Position numbers and translations under genes: made by a program
NCBI RefSeq assembly: GCF_000344685.1
Contig: NW_006920423.1
Span: forward strand, 838,277 to 902,276
Length of the DNA: 64,000 bases
Reading direction: 5' to 3'
From: Gloeophyllum trabeum ATCC 11539
Taxonomy: Eukaryota; Basidiomycota; Agaricomycetes; Gloeophyllales; Gloeophyllaceae
Notes under the pieces: model-generated
The model's database searches: none
What the model saw: the letters and a program-made list of their open reading frames with translations, nothing else
What the model was told of the DNA's origin: nothing
Shown: one piece after another, positions 45,100 to 57,300 of the stretch
Layout: the number at the start of each line of letters is the position of its first letter
Numbering within the stretch: the first letter of the stretch is position 1

Positions 45100-45759
45100 A
45101 CATTCTTTTGCCATTGCCGAGGGAGAAAGGTTGTACGAAAGGTATTACCAACTCCTAGACATTTATGTCATGCTTACATGACCCAGCTATCTGGACCTGT
45201 GATGGACATCCACTGGAATTGTTGTGTGTATGAAAGACAATATTTTAATCCATTTGGGAAGGTAATAGCCGAGATACTTTTTTATTTTATTTCGAATCTA
45301 TTTACACAGTGAACTGCTTATGTAATGCACATCCCCTTTCCGACATATATTTGAGCCATAACTCATGAACAATTGCATTTGGCATAAAGATGACCATTGT
45401 AGTAGTCTTTGAGCTCTATCTAGCAATGTAAAGTGGAGAGCGAATTAGATCTCACTTCACTAGGAAGATTTACACATAGTTTGGAAACAGTCCCCATTGT
45501 AGTTGACCTCCTTTTCAGCCACAAGACAACATAATGTTCTGGTAATACTACCATTCGTGTAGAGGGAAAATAGTGCTAGAAGTTTACATTTTGTACCAAA
45601 GAGAAATATGCAACTGTTGCTGAGATACAAGTCATTGCAAGGGTGGTGCAATATTTTTCAGTTCACTGTATATGTATACTATATTTTCACGCCAACCCAA
45701 TGAATTACTAAAGATAACCTATAGCCTTTCATATAACCATTTGCTACACCCCAAACCTC

Positions 45760-47000
45760 CCGGAGTGATGATTGGCACTGGCAGTGGAAAGCATACACAA
45801 CAGTTCATGAGTTGTGATTCGGCTTTACTGATCCTTTCTGCAGAAACTGATGATCTCGTTGATACGCTTCAGGATCATCTGACCCCCGAAAACGCGGACT
45901 CAGCACATCGTACAAGCCCTCCGGAGCTTATTCGCCACAGCGCTCACACGCCTCTAGGCTTCTATGGGCTCTAAAGAATTGTTCTATCTAGCTCCGGACT
46001 TCCTAGCATCCTCGAGGTGTACATGGACCCATTCCGTGATTTATCTCCACGGACAGGAGCTCCGGAGTGACTTAACCAATGCGACTTCTAGATGAATTAG
46101 CTCCGGGGCCCGCGGACGCTTCTGTCGAGGGGTGACATCTTCATGCCCAACCTCCAACACTCACTCCCTCTTGTTTCCATCAAACTACGGAAGGTGCGGA
46201 CACATATGAGTCACCATGAGGCCAGCATCAGTCAGCAAGTGGCCGGAGGTAATTAGCACGTGACTGGCACATCGCGCGGAGTGATGGGACCACTTAGGGC
46301 AGGTGGCGGAGCGTCGAGGCGACCTCTAGGGGCTGGGACGAGCAAGTGGGAGTGCAAGAGAGTCACATGGTGTATGGTATTGGCAAGTGCTGAGCAATCC
46401 TGTGGGTAGCAGCGTTTATTTGTTATTTATCTCTGGACAGTTGCAAAGCCATTCCTGTAGTATAAATTGTACAAAGTAGCGTACAGAAAAACAAGTTTCG
46501 ACTTCACCATCTCAGAGACTTAGCGTTACAATCTCAGCGACCCAAGAAGTTCAAAAGCGTCGAACTTAGCAAATTATAACCGACCCTAGCTTTGCCAATA
46601 GGCCTGACTCGTCAAGTGAATTATCTCCGCCATCGATTCAATTAGCTCCGGTGAGTCTCACATAGCGACATAAAATTAAACCAAGTCTTTCTAGCATTTC
46701 CTACTCCCGTGGGCCCAAACCTACACTCGGTTCCGTGGTTTGCGACTTTCCAGAGATAAATACTCCGGAGCGTCCATTAGTGTTTGTTTCAGGCGTCAAG
46801 GTTTTTGTTTTATTTTTCTAGGTCTTCCTACGGACTACCCTACGGCGTCTTACTCCTCCTTTCCCCCTCGAACTATTAAATACCCTTCAGTTGTCTCGGA
46901 CCGCCTTCACCCATATCACGGGGTTTAGGTTTATTGCTTTTGGTCCTTGGTGATTGTTGTGTGTCTGTGCATATCAACGCACCATACATGGTCATTGCGA
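45760..47000 (+). pseudogene. Degenerate repeat copy A (coding remnant plus non-coding end)
   Basis: From about 45760 to 47000 this stretch aligns by eye, in inverted orientation, with 49100-47880. Its first part keeps the remnant frame LVDTLQDHLTPENADSAHRT (with HTPLGFYGL just before a stop) and then loses frame with several stops. The rest is non-coding, with a TATA-like GTATAAATTG near 46460 and repeated CTCCGGAG words. The parent element is not recognised. A further similarity to 49890-49950 lies near 47340-47400. Confidence 0.55.
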
Positions 47001-47879
47001 CAGCCAGAATTGGAGGATTATCCATTCAAGTACTGACAAACAACTGTATTTGGCACATAGGAGAGCCAGGCTAATGCTGATGTGTGATATCATTTCAGGC
47101 ACTTGAATGAAACTGCCTTGACAGGTGAATACAACAGGAGGTGTGTAGTTTGGGGCACAACAAAATACACCACATTAATCTACAGCATATGAAGCATTAT
47201 AGTATGAATTTTAATCAGAGGTCAAGGTAGGACATGCTGCAGTTGAAGGCATCAAGATTTATCTTGTTTCAAGGACACAGGAATGACTCTAATTGCATCG
47301 TGCAGTGCAAAGAATCATCAGAAGACAAGGTTTCCAAGAGCAGTACTGTACCATTTCAATCTATTCGGCAGGTGGTGTGACATGTGACTCATCTGACCGA
47401 TTCATCATTTTGGCAGCTTACTATATAGGCAGAAAGTCGACTCCACTGGGAGGTCACACCACCAAACATGTTCGCGAACCATGAACACGAACATCAGAGG
47501 CACATGCAAGCCACTACATGGTGCACCTGGTGGTGTTTTGTGGCTCTGGCCACACAGATGCATCCTTATCAGGCCCCCTGCTTATGATAGAATGCATTCA
47601 AAACTGTTAAACTATCAAATCCATTATAATAGTGCTTGTCTGTGGTATTTGTGAGATCGAACTCGTCGGGTGATTGACAGAAAATGTGGTAAGTAATCAG
47701 AGCTGTTTGTGCCAGCTTGAGCATCCTAATATTTATTTGGATGCACGCCTCCCCTCTCCCCCCAACTCATGCCACTGGTAACAGTGTACTACTGGCAGTG
47801 TCATGCCACCATGAGCATAGTTAGTCATTGATATTGGGTCGAGTAAATTCATTAAAACTATGCTGCATATTAATGTACA

Positions 47880-49283
47880 CCATCCAGCAATGCGGCAAAG
47901 TAATACATTGATAGGCACTGACACACAACAACCACCAAAGACCAAGGGAAAATAACATAACACACCCAGCAGTATGGGTGGAGGCGGTCTGAGATGACTG
48001 AGGGGTATAAAGTAGTTCAAGGGGGAAAGGAGGAGTAAGACGACGTCGGGTAGTCTGTAGGAAGACCTAGAAAAATAAAACAAGGCCTTGACACCTGAAA
48101 CAAACATGTATCGAAGCTCTGGAGTATTTATCTCTGGAGAATTGAAAACAAACAAAGGTCGCAAGCACCAACACCTAGCGTAGGATCGTGCTCGCAGGAT
48201 AGAAATTGCTAGAGAGACTTGGTTAATTTTATTTCACTATGTAATACTCACGGGATTTAATATTTCGATGGCGGAGATAATTCAATTGATGAGTCAGGCC
48301 TACTGGCAAAGCTTGGATCATTCGTAAAACACTAAGTTCGATGCTTTTGAACTTTGAGGGTTGCTGAGATGGTAACCCTGATACGCTGAGATGGGGTAGA
48401 TCAAACTTGTTTTTTTACTTTACTTTCTATTGCACATTTTATACTACAGCAATGACCCTACAACTGCTCAGAGATAAATAACAAATACTCACCGCAACTT
48501 CCTTGACTGCTCAGCACCCATCCGCCGCTATACCACGCACCATACGACTCCCTAGCCCCTCCATATGCTCATCCTAGCCCTTAGAGGTTGTCCTGACACA
48601 TTAGTGTTTATCCTGAGCCTTCCCATCACGTTGCGCAGCATGCCGGTCACGTGCAAATTAACTCTGGCTGCTCGCTGACTGATGCTGGCCTCATGGTCAC
48701 AGATTTACATCTGCAAGCTCGGTAATTTGACGGGGGCAAAGGGGAGGAAGTACTGGAAGCCGGGCGTTAGGACGACCCACAACTAGACAGGTGCCCATGG
48801 CCGCCAGAGGTAATTCATGTCGAAGTTGCTTCTTGAGCCACTCCGGAGCGCCTGACCTCAGAGCTAAATCCTCGTAGAGATTCGCGCTTGCCTCGAGGAT
48901 GTTAGAATGCCCAGATTTAAATCGAACCATTATTGTTAGCCAGTCGCATCCTAGTGGCGTGTGAGAGACGTGTCAAATAGATTCTGTAGGGTGTGGAGGA
49001 AGCATTGATTCCACGATTTCAGGGGTCAGACGATCGTGGAGGCTTATCAACGTTCGTACCTATGGTTGATTTGCCCAGTTCTTGCTGTCTTTTCTGCTAA
49101 GTAAGATTGCCATGTGGCATACGCCCCGGCCCAGACCACGGTGTGGCCTCCCCTCATGTGGCTAACAGGTTCACTGAACTCGTTCGCGAATGCTTTCGGC
49201 GGGTGAACTTCCCAGTCAGCTGGATGTTCTCTATATATGGTGCAAAGTGGTGCTGCAGCCCGCAGGCCAGCTTCTGATACCAT
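47880..49283 (-). pseudogene. Degenerate repeat copy B (coding remnant plus non-coding end)
   Basis: Read on the minus strand, a remnant frame runs from about 49283 (with VSHMRGGHTVVWAGAYATWQ) through LTPEIVESMLPPHPTESI and a stop. It continues from about 48930 with HSNILEASANLYEDLALRSG and ends LCPRQITELADVNL at 48697. The non-coding end continues to about 47880. It is the less decayed partner of copy A. The protein type is unknown; the arrangement suggests the 3' part of a transposable element. Confidence 0.5.
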
Positions 49284-49351
49284 ATACAGTAAGTCCTAAA
49301 TCCCACGATCCCAGAGGCCCTGTGACCGGTGACAAACACCAGATTTCGTCT

Positions 49352-49877
49352 CACTTCGGGAGTTACACTCTTTTGGGCCTAGCAAAAGATTGTATGGTAG
49401 GGATATATGAAAGATTGGCTTTTGTAAATGATTTCGGAGCTCACAAAAGATAATCTTGATCGAGAATTTCGAAGCTTGTAATATATATTTTCAGCAGTAT
49501 TATCTTTGTTGGATACATCATAATTAAATCTTTCATATTCCCTTCTAACACTGGAGGATTTGTAATCTTTAGGGCCGGGAAAAAGGTTGTATGAAAGGGT
49601 ATTCTGCGGGCTCTGATTGGCTGGCAATTCCCTTTCATACAACCTTTTGCCCGGCCCTAAAGATTACAAATCCTCCAGTGTTAGAAGGGAATATGAAAGA
49701 TCTAATTATGATGTATCCTACAAAGATAATACTGCTGATAATATATATTACAAGCTTCGAAATTCTCGATAAAGATTATCTTTTGGGAGCCCCGAAATCA
49801 TTTACAAAAGCCAATCTTTTGTATATCCCTACCGTACAATCTTTTGTTAGGCCCAAAAGAGTGTAACTCCCGAAGTG
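49352..49877. mobile_element. 526-bp hairpin MITE (248-bp inverted arms)
   Basis: The left arm 49352-49599 and the right arm 49630-49877 have equal length and are inverted copies with only about a dozen differences, around a 30-bp centre. The outer ends read CACTTCGGGAGTTACACTC. TCT precedes and follows the element, a possible 3-bp target duplication. It is inserted in the repeat-rich stretch next to degenerate copy B. There is no coding capacity beyond mirror-image short frames. Confidence 0.85.
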
Positions 49878-50099
49878 TCTTCGGCAGGTACTCCTGTGAC
49901 GTGTGACTGCCGAATAGATCGAAATCATGCAGTATTGTGGAGGGCGATCGCGACATACGACTGCAACATACTCCTTCATCGTACGTGCCGTTGGTAGGAT
50001 CCCGTCAATGGGTCACAAGAGGAATGTACCATTGGCCGTGGTACGATCTTGAACTGGTCTTGACCTCACTTACACGCTTCATCACATCAGGAAACGCAC

Positions 50100-52530
50100 C
50101 TCACCTATGACTCCCTATTTTGGTTTCCCCCTGTCTATGTTGACCTATCCGACCTCTATAGACCTATGGAGGACTATGTATCCGGGGGTAAACCACTATA
50201 GAATTTGGTGTTTCGTGATGCAGGGTCAAATTTTGATACCCGAGTGCGAAGACGAGACCTATCCATGTCTAAACATCTTGACATTTTCCAAAGCAAAAAC
50301 AGGATGCCTTCAGTTACTATGGAAGATTGGTTGGTATGTACCCTGTCCGGTGATATCATAAGTTGCAGAACAACCGCAAAATTGCCCTCAAGCTTGCTTG
50401 GACCCGAGCTCTCCGAGGGGCAGCACAACAACCACATGCGAATCATTTCTGATGCCTACTGGCACTGCTCGCTGGAGAAGAACTGGTCAAACCGTCCCAC
50501 CAGTCTTCCACGTTTCTCGAGAACATTAACGGCATTGTAAGACCGCAAGGCACGCGATCTTCATATTGTACCTCCATCTGTTCCTCTCACTGGTTTGGCT
50601 GTGGCACCAACTCTTCCTCAGGCCCAGCAGTCGATGCGGAAACTCTGAATATTGCTTGTTACTGTGGCACTGATCGAAACAGCCGATATATTGTGTATTC
50701 GATACCACAGCTTTGTCGCCTTGGTCTTTGGCTCGTTATATTCAAATCTGCAGAGTATTGTTCTATCGTACTGCCTGCATATTGATTTCCTTGACTCTGT
50801 CCACCAGTTTACCATCAATGTAAGTAGACATGCTTTACCACTCCACCCATATACTCTGATTTCATGGTGTGTTATGAGTACATGTGAGCGGTATGTTCTG
50901 TGGTAAAAAGGCATCGTAAATTGCACTCCAATTGCATGCTACAGTCTGCCACTGACGACTTGAGGATTCCTCCTTGTTTGATACACTGTGTTAGGTTACT
51001 GAGGACATCATGCATTCCCTCGCTGTCGTGAGCCTCTGGTTCTCTTCTCTTCCCCGAGCCGGAGCATGGACTTTCTCGATCCTGCGAAGCCATATCTATT
51101 TACTGGATGCATCATCTCTCAAGACGTCGCCACCATAAGTCTCTTCTCAACTATCACACTATGGCTTCTTAACTCGAGTGACCTCTTGCATCGGTCTGAG
51201 AATAGTCTGCGGTACCCGAGGACTATGCTCAGCCATGGAAGAAAATGTCCCTTATCGAGGTGCCGTACTTATCTATAGCTTTGCCTCTGCGGTGTCCACC
51301 AAAGTGAACGCGTCCGTTCTCAAAATTATACTCGAGGTACGTTCTATTTCAGGTGCCATCGGAGAGCATTCCAGTCACCCGAGCCGAGGCCAGTAGAGGG
51401 TCCGTGATACACCGTGGGTCAGCAAATTTCTCCGCCCAGCCTCGAATCTCTGCATTTCATTTCGGAGCCTTCGATGGCTCAACTAAGGGCTTGATTAGTC
51501 CTGCGAGTCTGGTCCAGTGCCGTCGGTGAGTCAGGCATCCACTTCTCAGGCTACCTTTCTACTGGGAGTCAAGTCCATGATCCCCGACGCCGTCTCGAAT
51601 GTTAGAAACCTGACTGCGACACACATGGCCTTTCCGTGACTGTATACAGTGATGTGCCATCTCCCTACTCAGGCATATTGTATCCAGGGCGGGTGTCAGG
51701 CTGGCAATGATCATTGATGGTGCGTGGGATACACACTCCATGAAAGTGCCTCGGAGATGAAGGTCCCGCGCTGCAAGTTTCAGATACTACCCGCTATTCA
51801 GAATCCGATTTCGGTCGTTCCAAGGCAGGTGGTATTGAACGCTAGCTGCGGCTCGACCCTGGTCGGTCCTGGCGGGTGTTATTGCTCTTGCGATTCCATG
51901 GGCTTTGATTGGAACGGTACTTCCACGTACGCGTCTCCCATGTCGGACGTCGAGGTGTTCCAATACGGCGGATTTTACAGCGTGTCCCTGCCCCTCCTCC
52001 AGTCCTCGACACTCCCTTTACCAACGACGGCGCACGTACGCAGTCGAGCGCGCGTAAGCGGCAAAGGACTATACCGTCTTATGAGGACATCCAGCGATCG
52101 ACATGGCAGGAAGCTCTGGACGCTCCTCCACTGTGACTTTGATTTCGACGATCGGGTGCAGTCTGTACATGTCACTGGCACGATCACTCGCTTCCTCGAG
52201 CCCTTACTTACAAACTAGCACCGGCAACTATAAAGTTGAAACTGCCGCGGTCGTGCCTGCCATTGACACAGAGGGCCTGTCAGTTATCACGGCCTACGCC
52301 TCCATGTCAGCGGGGATTATGTCTCGAGCCGTACTCAATACTAAGGCTATATGTAGGGTTCGGATTTATCGGATGTGGCGTCGTGACCGGCTTCATTTGT
52401 GACGCCAGACGCCACAATTCTAGTGCATGTAAATTTCGTAGGGTGCAGAAAATTGCCGCCAGTTTCGCTGTGGGCATGTACACTACGGTACGGTACACCG
52501 TACCCTTCGTCTTAGACCGCAGCTAGAGAA
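50100..52530 (+). other. Possible fast-evolving or decayed multi-exon gene(s)
   Basis: Scattered plus-strand segments look protein-like but could not be joined. They are a Cys-rich piece near 50560-50690 (YCTSICSSHWFGCGT, IACYCGTD), a piece near 51270-51530 (STKVNASVLKIILEVPSE, then SAFHFGAFDGSTKGLISPAS after a very short 16-nt intron-like GT..AG), and a piece at 51840-51950. The last can be read as a membrane helix, AGVIALAIPWALIGTVLP, or in another frame as GGCYCSCDSMGF. A last piece near 52050-52130 contains TIPSYEDIQRSTWQEALDA. Gene boundaries, function and integrity are unknown. Confidence 0.25.
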
Positions 52531-54399
52531 TGATGAGGACTCAATTCAACGCGCACTTGTTGCTGAAAAACGTCATTGGCCTGCCTTCCATACCACGCAG
52601 GTGAAGCCACAGCAGATTTCAATCGATCGTTCGCGTTTGGGGCCAGCGCGAATCTGGATCGACCAGATCGACCTCTTTCTTACCGGGTGTCAGGGTTACC
52701 GGTACCGAGGCTGGCTTACGCGATCCGCTTCGGGCTTCCCCATGTCCAAGAGGAAAGGGGTGGCACGAGGAAGAGCCGTGCATTGAGGAGATCTTTCGTC
52801 GAAAATTTGGGATCCACACGTTCTGGTCGTGCAATTTTATGTTCTCGAGCTCTCCATCCAGTATCCATCTCTTTTTTATCGAGGAATCTAAAACCGGAAA
52901 GTGGAATGGAGGGCGGGGATGGCGATGACGAAAAGGACCGTGCACGGCGAAGACGATCGACAGGGCGAGATCCCCCGCGATTAGGGGATCTGGTCCTGTG
53001 CTGCGGAGCGGAAGGCTTGCGTCGTGCGTTCCACTCGGAGGCACAGAAGAGGTGCGCTCGCGTGTCCTGTCATTGTCAGACGAAGGTTCGCGACGAGGCG
53101 ATCCGTCGGAAGGGGTGGGCGGTGGGCATGACTAACTGACGAGATAATTCTCGTTGGGGAGGCGGGGGTTGTGGTTGGGGAGGATTGGATGAGGTCGGTA
53201 AAGATAATCAGCTTTGAGCGAATATGGAAATACCTCGTCCGATTAGGCTTATGTCGGAAGTGTCCACGCTGGTCAAAGAAAAAGTTCATTCTACAGGAAC
53301 TTCAAACAATCGTAGAGGTTCCCGTCATGCAATATGACCTCTGTAAGAAAGATCGGCAGAGATGTAACGTTATAGTAAAACATCCGCAACTTCCGCCGTA
53401 ATCAGATAAGGGGCGTAGATGGTGTAGCATGCTGCTACGACGAGGGGGCGCTCGGTTGGGCTCGGATAGCGAGACGGTGGGCCGGGAATGCTACGGAACA
53501 CCGTGCATAACGTTGGGAGAAACAGCGAGAACGACGCATGGAGGCTAGCGCACACGCGGTGGGCTTGGACTTACTTCTTGGAATGATCCAGTAAAATAGC
53601 GAGCGAGGCGAGTCGAAAGTGGCATTTTCGAGAGATCGAAAGTGTATGTATGTACGTACAATGGCCGCGCTAGCGCAGCAATCACGACACCGACCGCTTT
53701 CGCGAGGAGAAGATTCGGTGGAGAGTTTCTGATGAAGGCGAAAACTTGCTGGACGGACTGGGCGCCGCGAAGGGGGCGCCCACGACAGGGAAAGTTTGTC
53801 GGCGGGTGCCGCGGTCACGACGCGCGCCGCGCGTGGTCATGGGGCGAGAGAAGGGAACGCTTCTTGTTATGGGAGGGCTGAGTCAGCGCAGCGCCTGCGA
53901 AAGCGTCGACGAGGGAGGGGGGCGGGGCGGGGATAGTGCGGGCAGAACGTCGACGGCAGCGGCGACGACGAGCGCGACGGCGAGCAGCACCGACAGACGC
54001 GCCGACGCCGACGCCGACGCAGCGCCGCCCGAAGGACCGCCAGAAAATCCGGAGACGGCCGAACGGGGCGGGAGGCGTGCCGAGCCGCGGGATCCCAGGC
54101 CGAGCGGGGTCAACACTGAGACGGTTGAAACGCGCACTCTGCAGAGACGCTCCTCGGCGACTCCAACGCAAGGCCCGCAATCGACGCGCTGTTTCCTGGC
54201 GCGGGCTGACGACAGCAGCCACACACTGCCGGAGCCGCCGCCCGAAACCCGATTTCCAGAATTTTGGGATATTTTGCGCCGGTAACCCTCAGCTATTAAG
54301 GCCTCCGTACGTTACATCTCGTTTCCCCTTTTGCGTATTCGCCCGTGCTTACTGCTTGCTTGCTTGTTTGTTCCTTTCTGCGCGACTGCTCCTTTGTGC
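52531..54399. other. Long GC-rich upstream region of the Zn2Cys6 gene
   Basis: Many overlapping frames on both strands come from GC-rich composition and none is convincing. A short (GCCGAC)n-like microsatellite is at about 54000-54022. The last 100 bp (CTTGCTTGCTTGTTTG, then pyrimidine tracts) look like a transcription start and leader for the gene at 54400. Confidence 0.4.
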
Positions 54400-57300
54400 A
54401 TGGCGATACTTCCCATGGCATACCCGCACCATGCCTCCTCGCACATGTTCGCGAACCACTACAACAACCACGGCGTTGAACGCCTCGACACATCCCAGCA
54501 TTCGCGCCCGTTCGTGGTCAAGGTAGAGTCCACAGACTCGCCCGACCTTCCCCCCTCGCCACACCCGCACTTTACCTTCAGCAGCCACCACTACGCACCG
54601 CCCCACCAGCCACAGTCGCACTCCCAGTCCGCCCCGCACCTCTTCCGCTTCGGCTCCCACCACCATAATTCCCACCACACGTCCTTCAACTTCATGTCGA
54701 ATCACTGGGGCGGTCCCTCTTCGTCCTCGTACAACATGCACCACTACGACCTCCCCGCGCTGCACGACGGCCGCGGCATGTCCTTTCCGGACGAGTACGA
54801 GGACGGAGACGAGCTCTCGGAGCTCCCAGAGCCCTCCATGCCACAGACTGCCGCGCAGAAGAAGGCGGAGGAGAAGCAGATCAGGCGGCGGAGCAGTAAA
54901 GGTGCGGTATCTCTCTTTTGTGGCATTGGCAGTGCGGGGGCGAGGCCAGGGCAGTCAGCGGAAGAATAATCCCGTAATGTCTATGTGGAGGTAGTATCCC
55001 TTGCAGCGGTGAGTGCTCGTACCAGACAGCGAGGGATGCTGTAAAATAGCATTCTGGTGAGTCCAGATGCATCCAAGGTCTTCGTGCTGCTGCCCTAGCC
55101 TGGTCCACGCATTGCCATCAACTAGCGTGCTGGTTGGCCAGCCTTCTCTTCTCCGGCTAAACCGTTTAACCTCTGATCGTTGTACTATCCCCAGCTTGCG
55201 ACCAGTGCCGCAAGTCCAAATGCAAATGTGAGCGCGTAGGCGAGAACGAGCCGTGCAAGAATTGTGTCTTGCTCAACACTCGTGAGTGCTCAGAGAAATT
55301 TCCTCGTCTACGGGGAATTGACATTTGTTTTATTCTGTGATGACTTGGTGCTTTCGTCTGTGGATATGGTACGTGATTGTTACTACTGACAGCATGCACG
55401 TTCCTCGGCCCCTCGCGCAAACGCGGGCCACCAAAGGGGTATATCGACGCTATCGAGGCGCGGCTACACCAGACAGAGGCGCTGGTCGGCATCCTCCTAA
55501 GCTCCACCGACTCGCGCGCGCGTACTCTACTCGATGATCTATCCTCGGTCGTGCGTCGCCTCCTCCCGCTCACGTGTCTGCGTGACCAATATTGACGAAC
55601 CTTGCAATCATAGGACCCGCTGGCCAAGGAAATTATTAACCGTGTCGACAACTCCCCATACGGTACGAAGGGCCGGCGACGCGGCGCCGACCCAGCTGCG
55701 GGCGGTGCGAATCGCACCCGACACGCCACTCGGCCGCCGTCGGGGGAGCAGCCGACGAACGGGGAGCAGCAGGCGATGCAGGAGGCCCTGCGCTCCACGC
55801 AGTAAGTATTTCAGCCCTGCAACCTGTCTCGACCACTTAACAATTAATTTACTGCGTGCTTCTTCCAGTCCGTCAAACGAATGGCAGGACCAGGTCACCG
55901 CCAAGCTGCACGCGCTGGGTCGCGGGGGCGGCCACGGGCACGGCCATTCCGCCTCGTTCGACGAGTCGAGCCTGCGCGACGAGCGCGACAAGCGGCCCTC
56001 ACTCACCCTCTTCCCACCCACCAGCGCGTCGCAGCAGCGCACGAGCACGACCTCGCCCGTCGACGACCGGCGGCAGCGCCGGCGCTCGCGCTCGCCCGCG
56101 TCGCTGTCGTCGCCCTCGCCCGAGGCGTACGGCGACATGGGCAGCCCGAGCCAGCTCGACGAGAGCGACGACGAGGAGGGGCTCGCGGACGCGGTCGGGC
56201 AGCTTAGTTTGAACGAGCACGAGGAGGTGCGCTACCATTCGAAGGTGAGCGGGCTGCATTTGCTGGGCGTCAAGGAGCGCTCGGACGGGCGGAGCGAGGG
56301 CGGGATATGGTATGTGCTTTATATGTGGGTTGTGTGGGGCTAGGGATGTTGATTTTGGGTGCGTGATTAGGAAATTCCCGAGCTCGCGCGTGTGGCCGCC
56401 GCTGCCGGATAACCGCCTCCCGACGAAGCAGGAGGAAGAGTTCATGACGCGCTTGCCGGACGTCGCGACACAGGAGCACCTTCTTGATCTATACTTCACG
56501 TACGTGCATACCGCGCTCCCGATTATCCACAAGAAGAAATTCCTGGAGGACTTCAAGAACCAGTACGTGTCTCCTTTTCGTCTCCACGTACAACATCCTA
56601 ATGAGGCATGCACCAAGCCATATGGACTCTCCCCAGACACAAGGCTCTGACACGTCCTCCCCTGTGCGCACCTCGCCTTATAGCAGACGCCGGCGGACAG
56701 TCCCCGCACTTCTCCTGTTCGCGATGTTCTCCATCGCCGCGCGCTACTCGCCTAATTCAGACTCCCCGCCGCCCCCTCAGGGCGCCATGTGGCCCGCGGG
56801 CGACGACTACCTTGAGCAGGCGAAGCAAATCCTCGATTGCACGTACGCGAGCTCGCGTCCGACCACCGTGCAGGCGCTGTTGCTCATGGGCTACCGCGAG
56901 GTGGGCATCGGTGCCATGGCACAGGCGTGGCTCTACATCGGCATGGCGGTGAGGATGGCCCAGGACCTGGGTATGCACAAGAGCGCGGATAAGTGGCAGA
57001 AGAGCGTCGGCACGCTTTTCGGGAACTGGGAGCTGCAGGAACGCAAGCGGATCTGGTATGCGTGCATTATCATGGATAAGTATGTCTCGACGTATATCGG
57101 TGAGTGTCTGTACATCTTAATCTGGCAATGTCTTTGCTAAATAGTGTTTGTATCGTAGGTCGGCCACTTGCTATCTTTGGGGGCGACTTTGACAATGGTC
57201 TGCCAAGCGAAGAAGAGATGGAGGAGCTCGAAGAGTGGAAGCCACATTCGTCAGAGCCTTTCGTCCGAGACGAGGGAGAGCCTCTTCCTCCCCTGACCAT

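Noticed and set aside
46000..48930. Long terminal inverted repeats of a single DNA transposon
   Set aside because: The arms keep aligning outward through a coding remnant to beyond 45800 and 49100, with no target duplication, so two decayed inverted copies of one repeat fit better.
52576..53139. Plus-strand 187-codon open frame
   Set aside because: Arg/Gly-rich composition, long frames in several other readings of the same DNA, and no domain or splice support.
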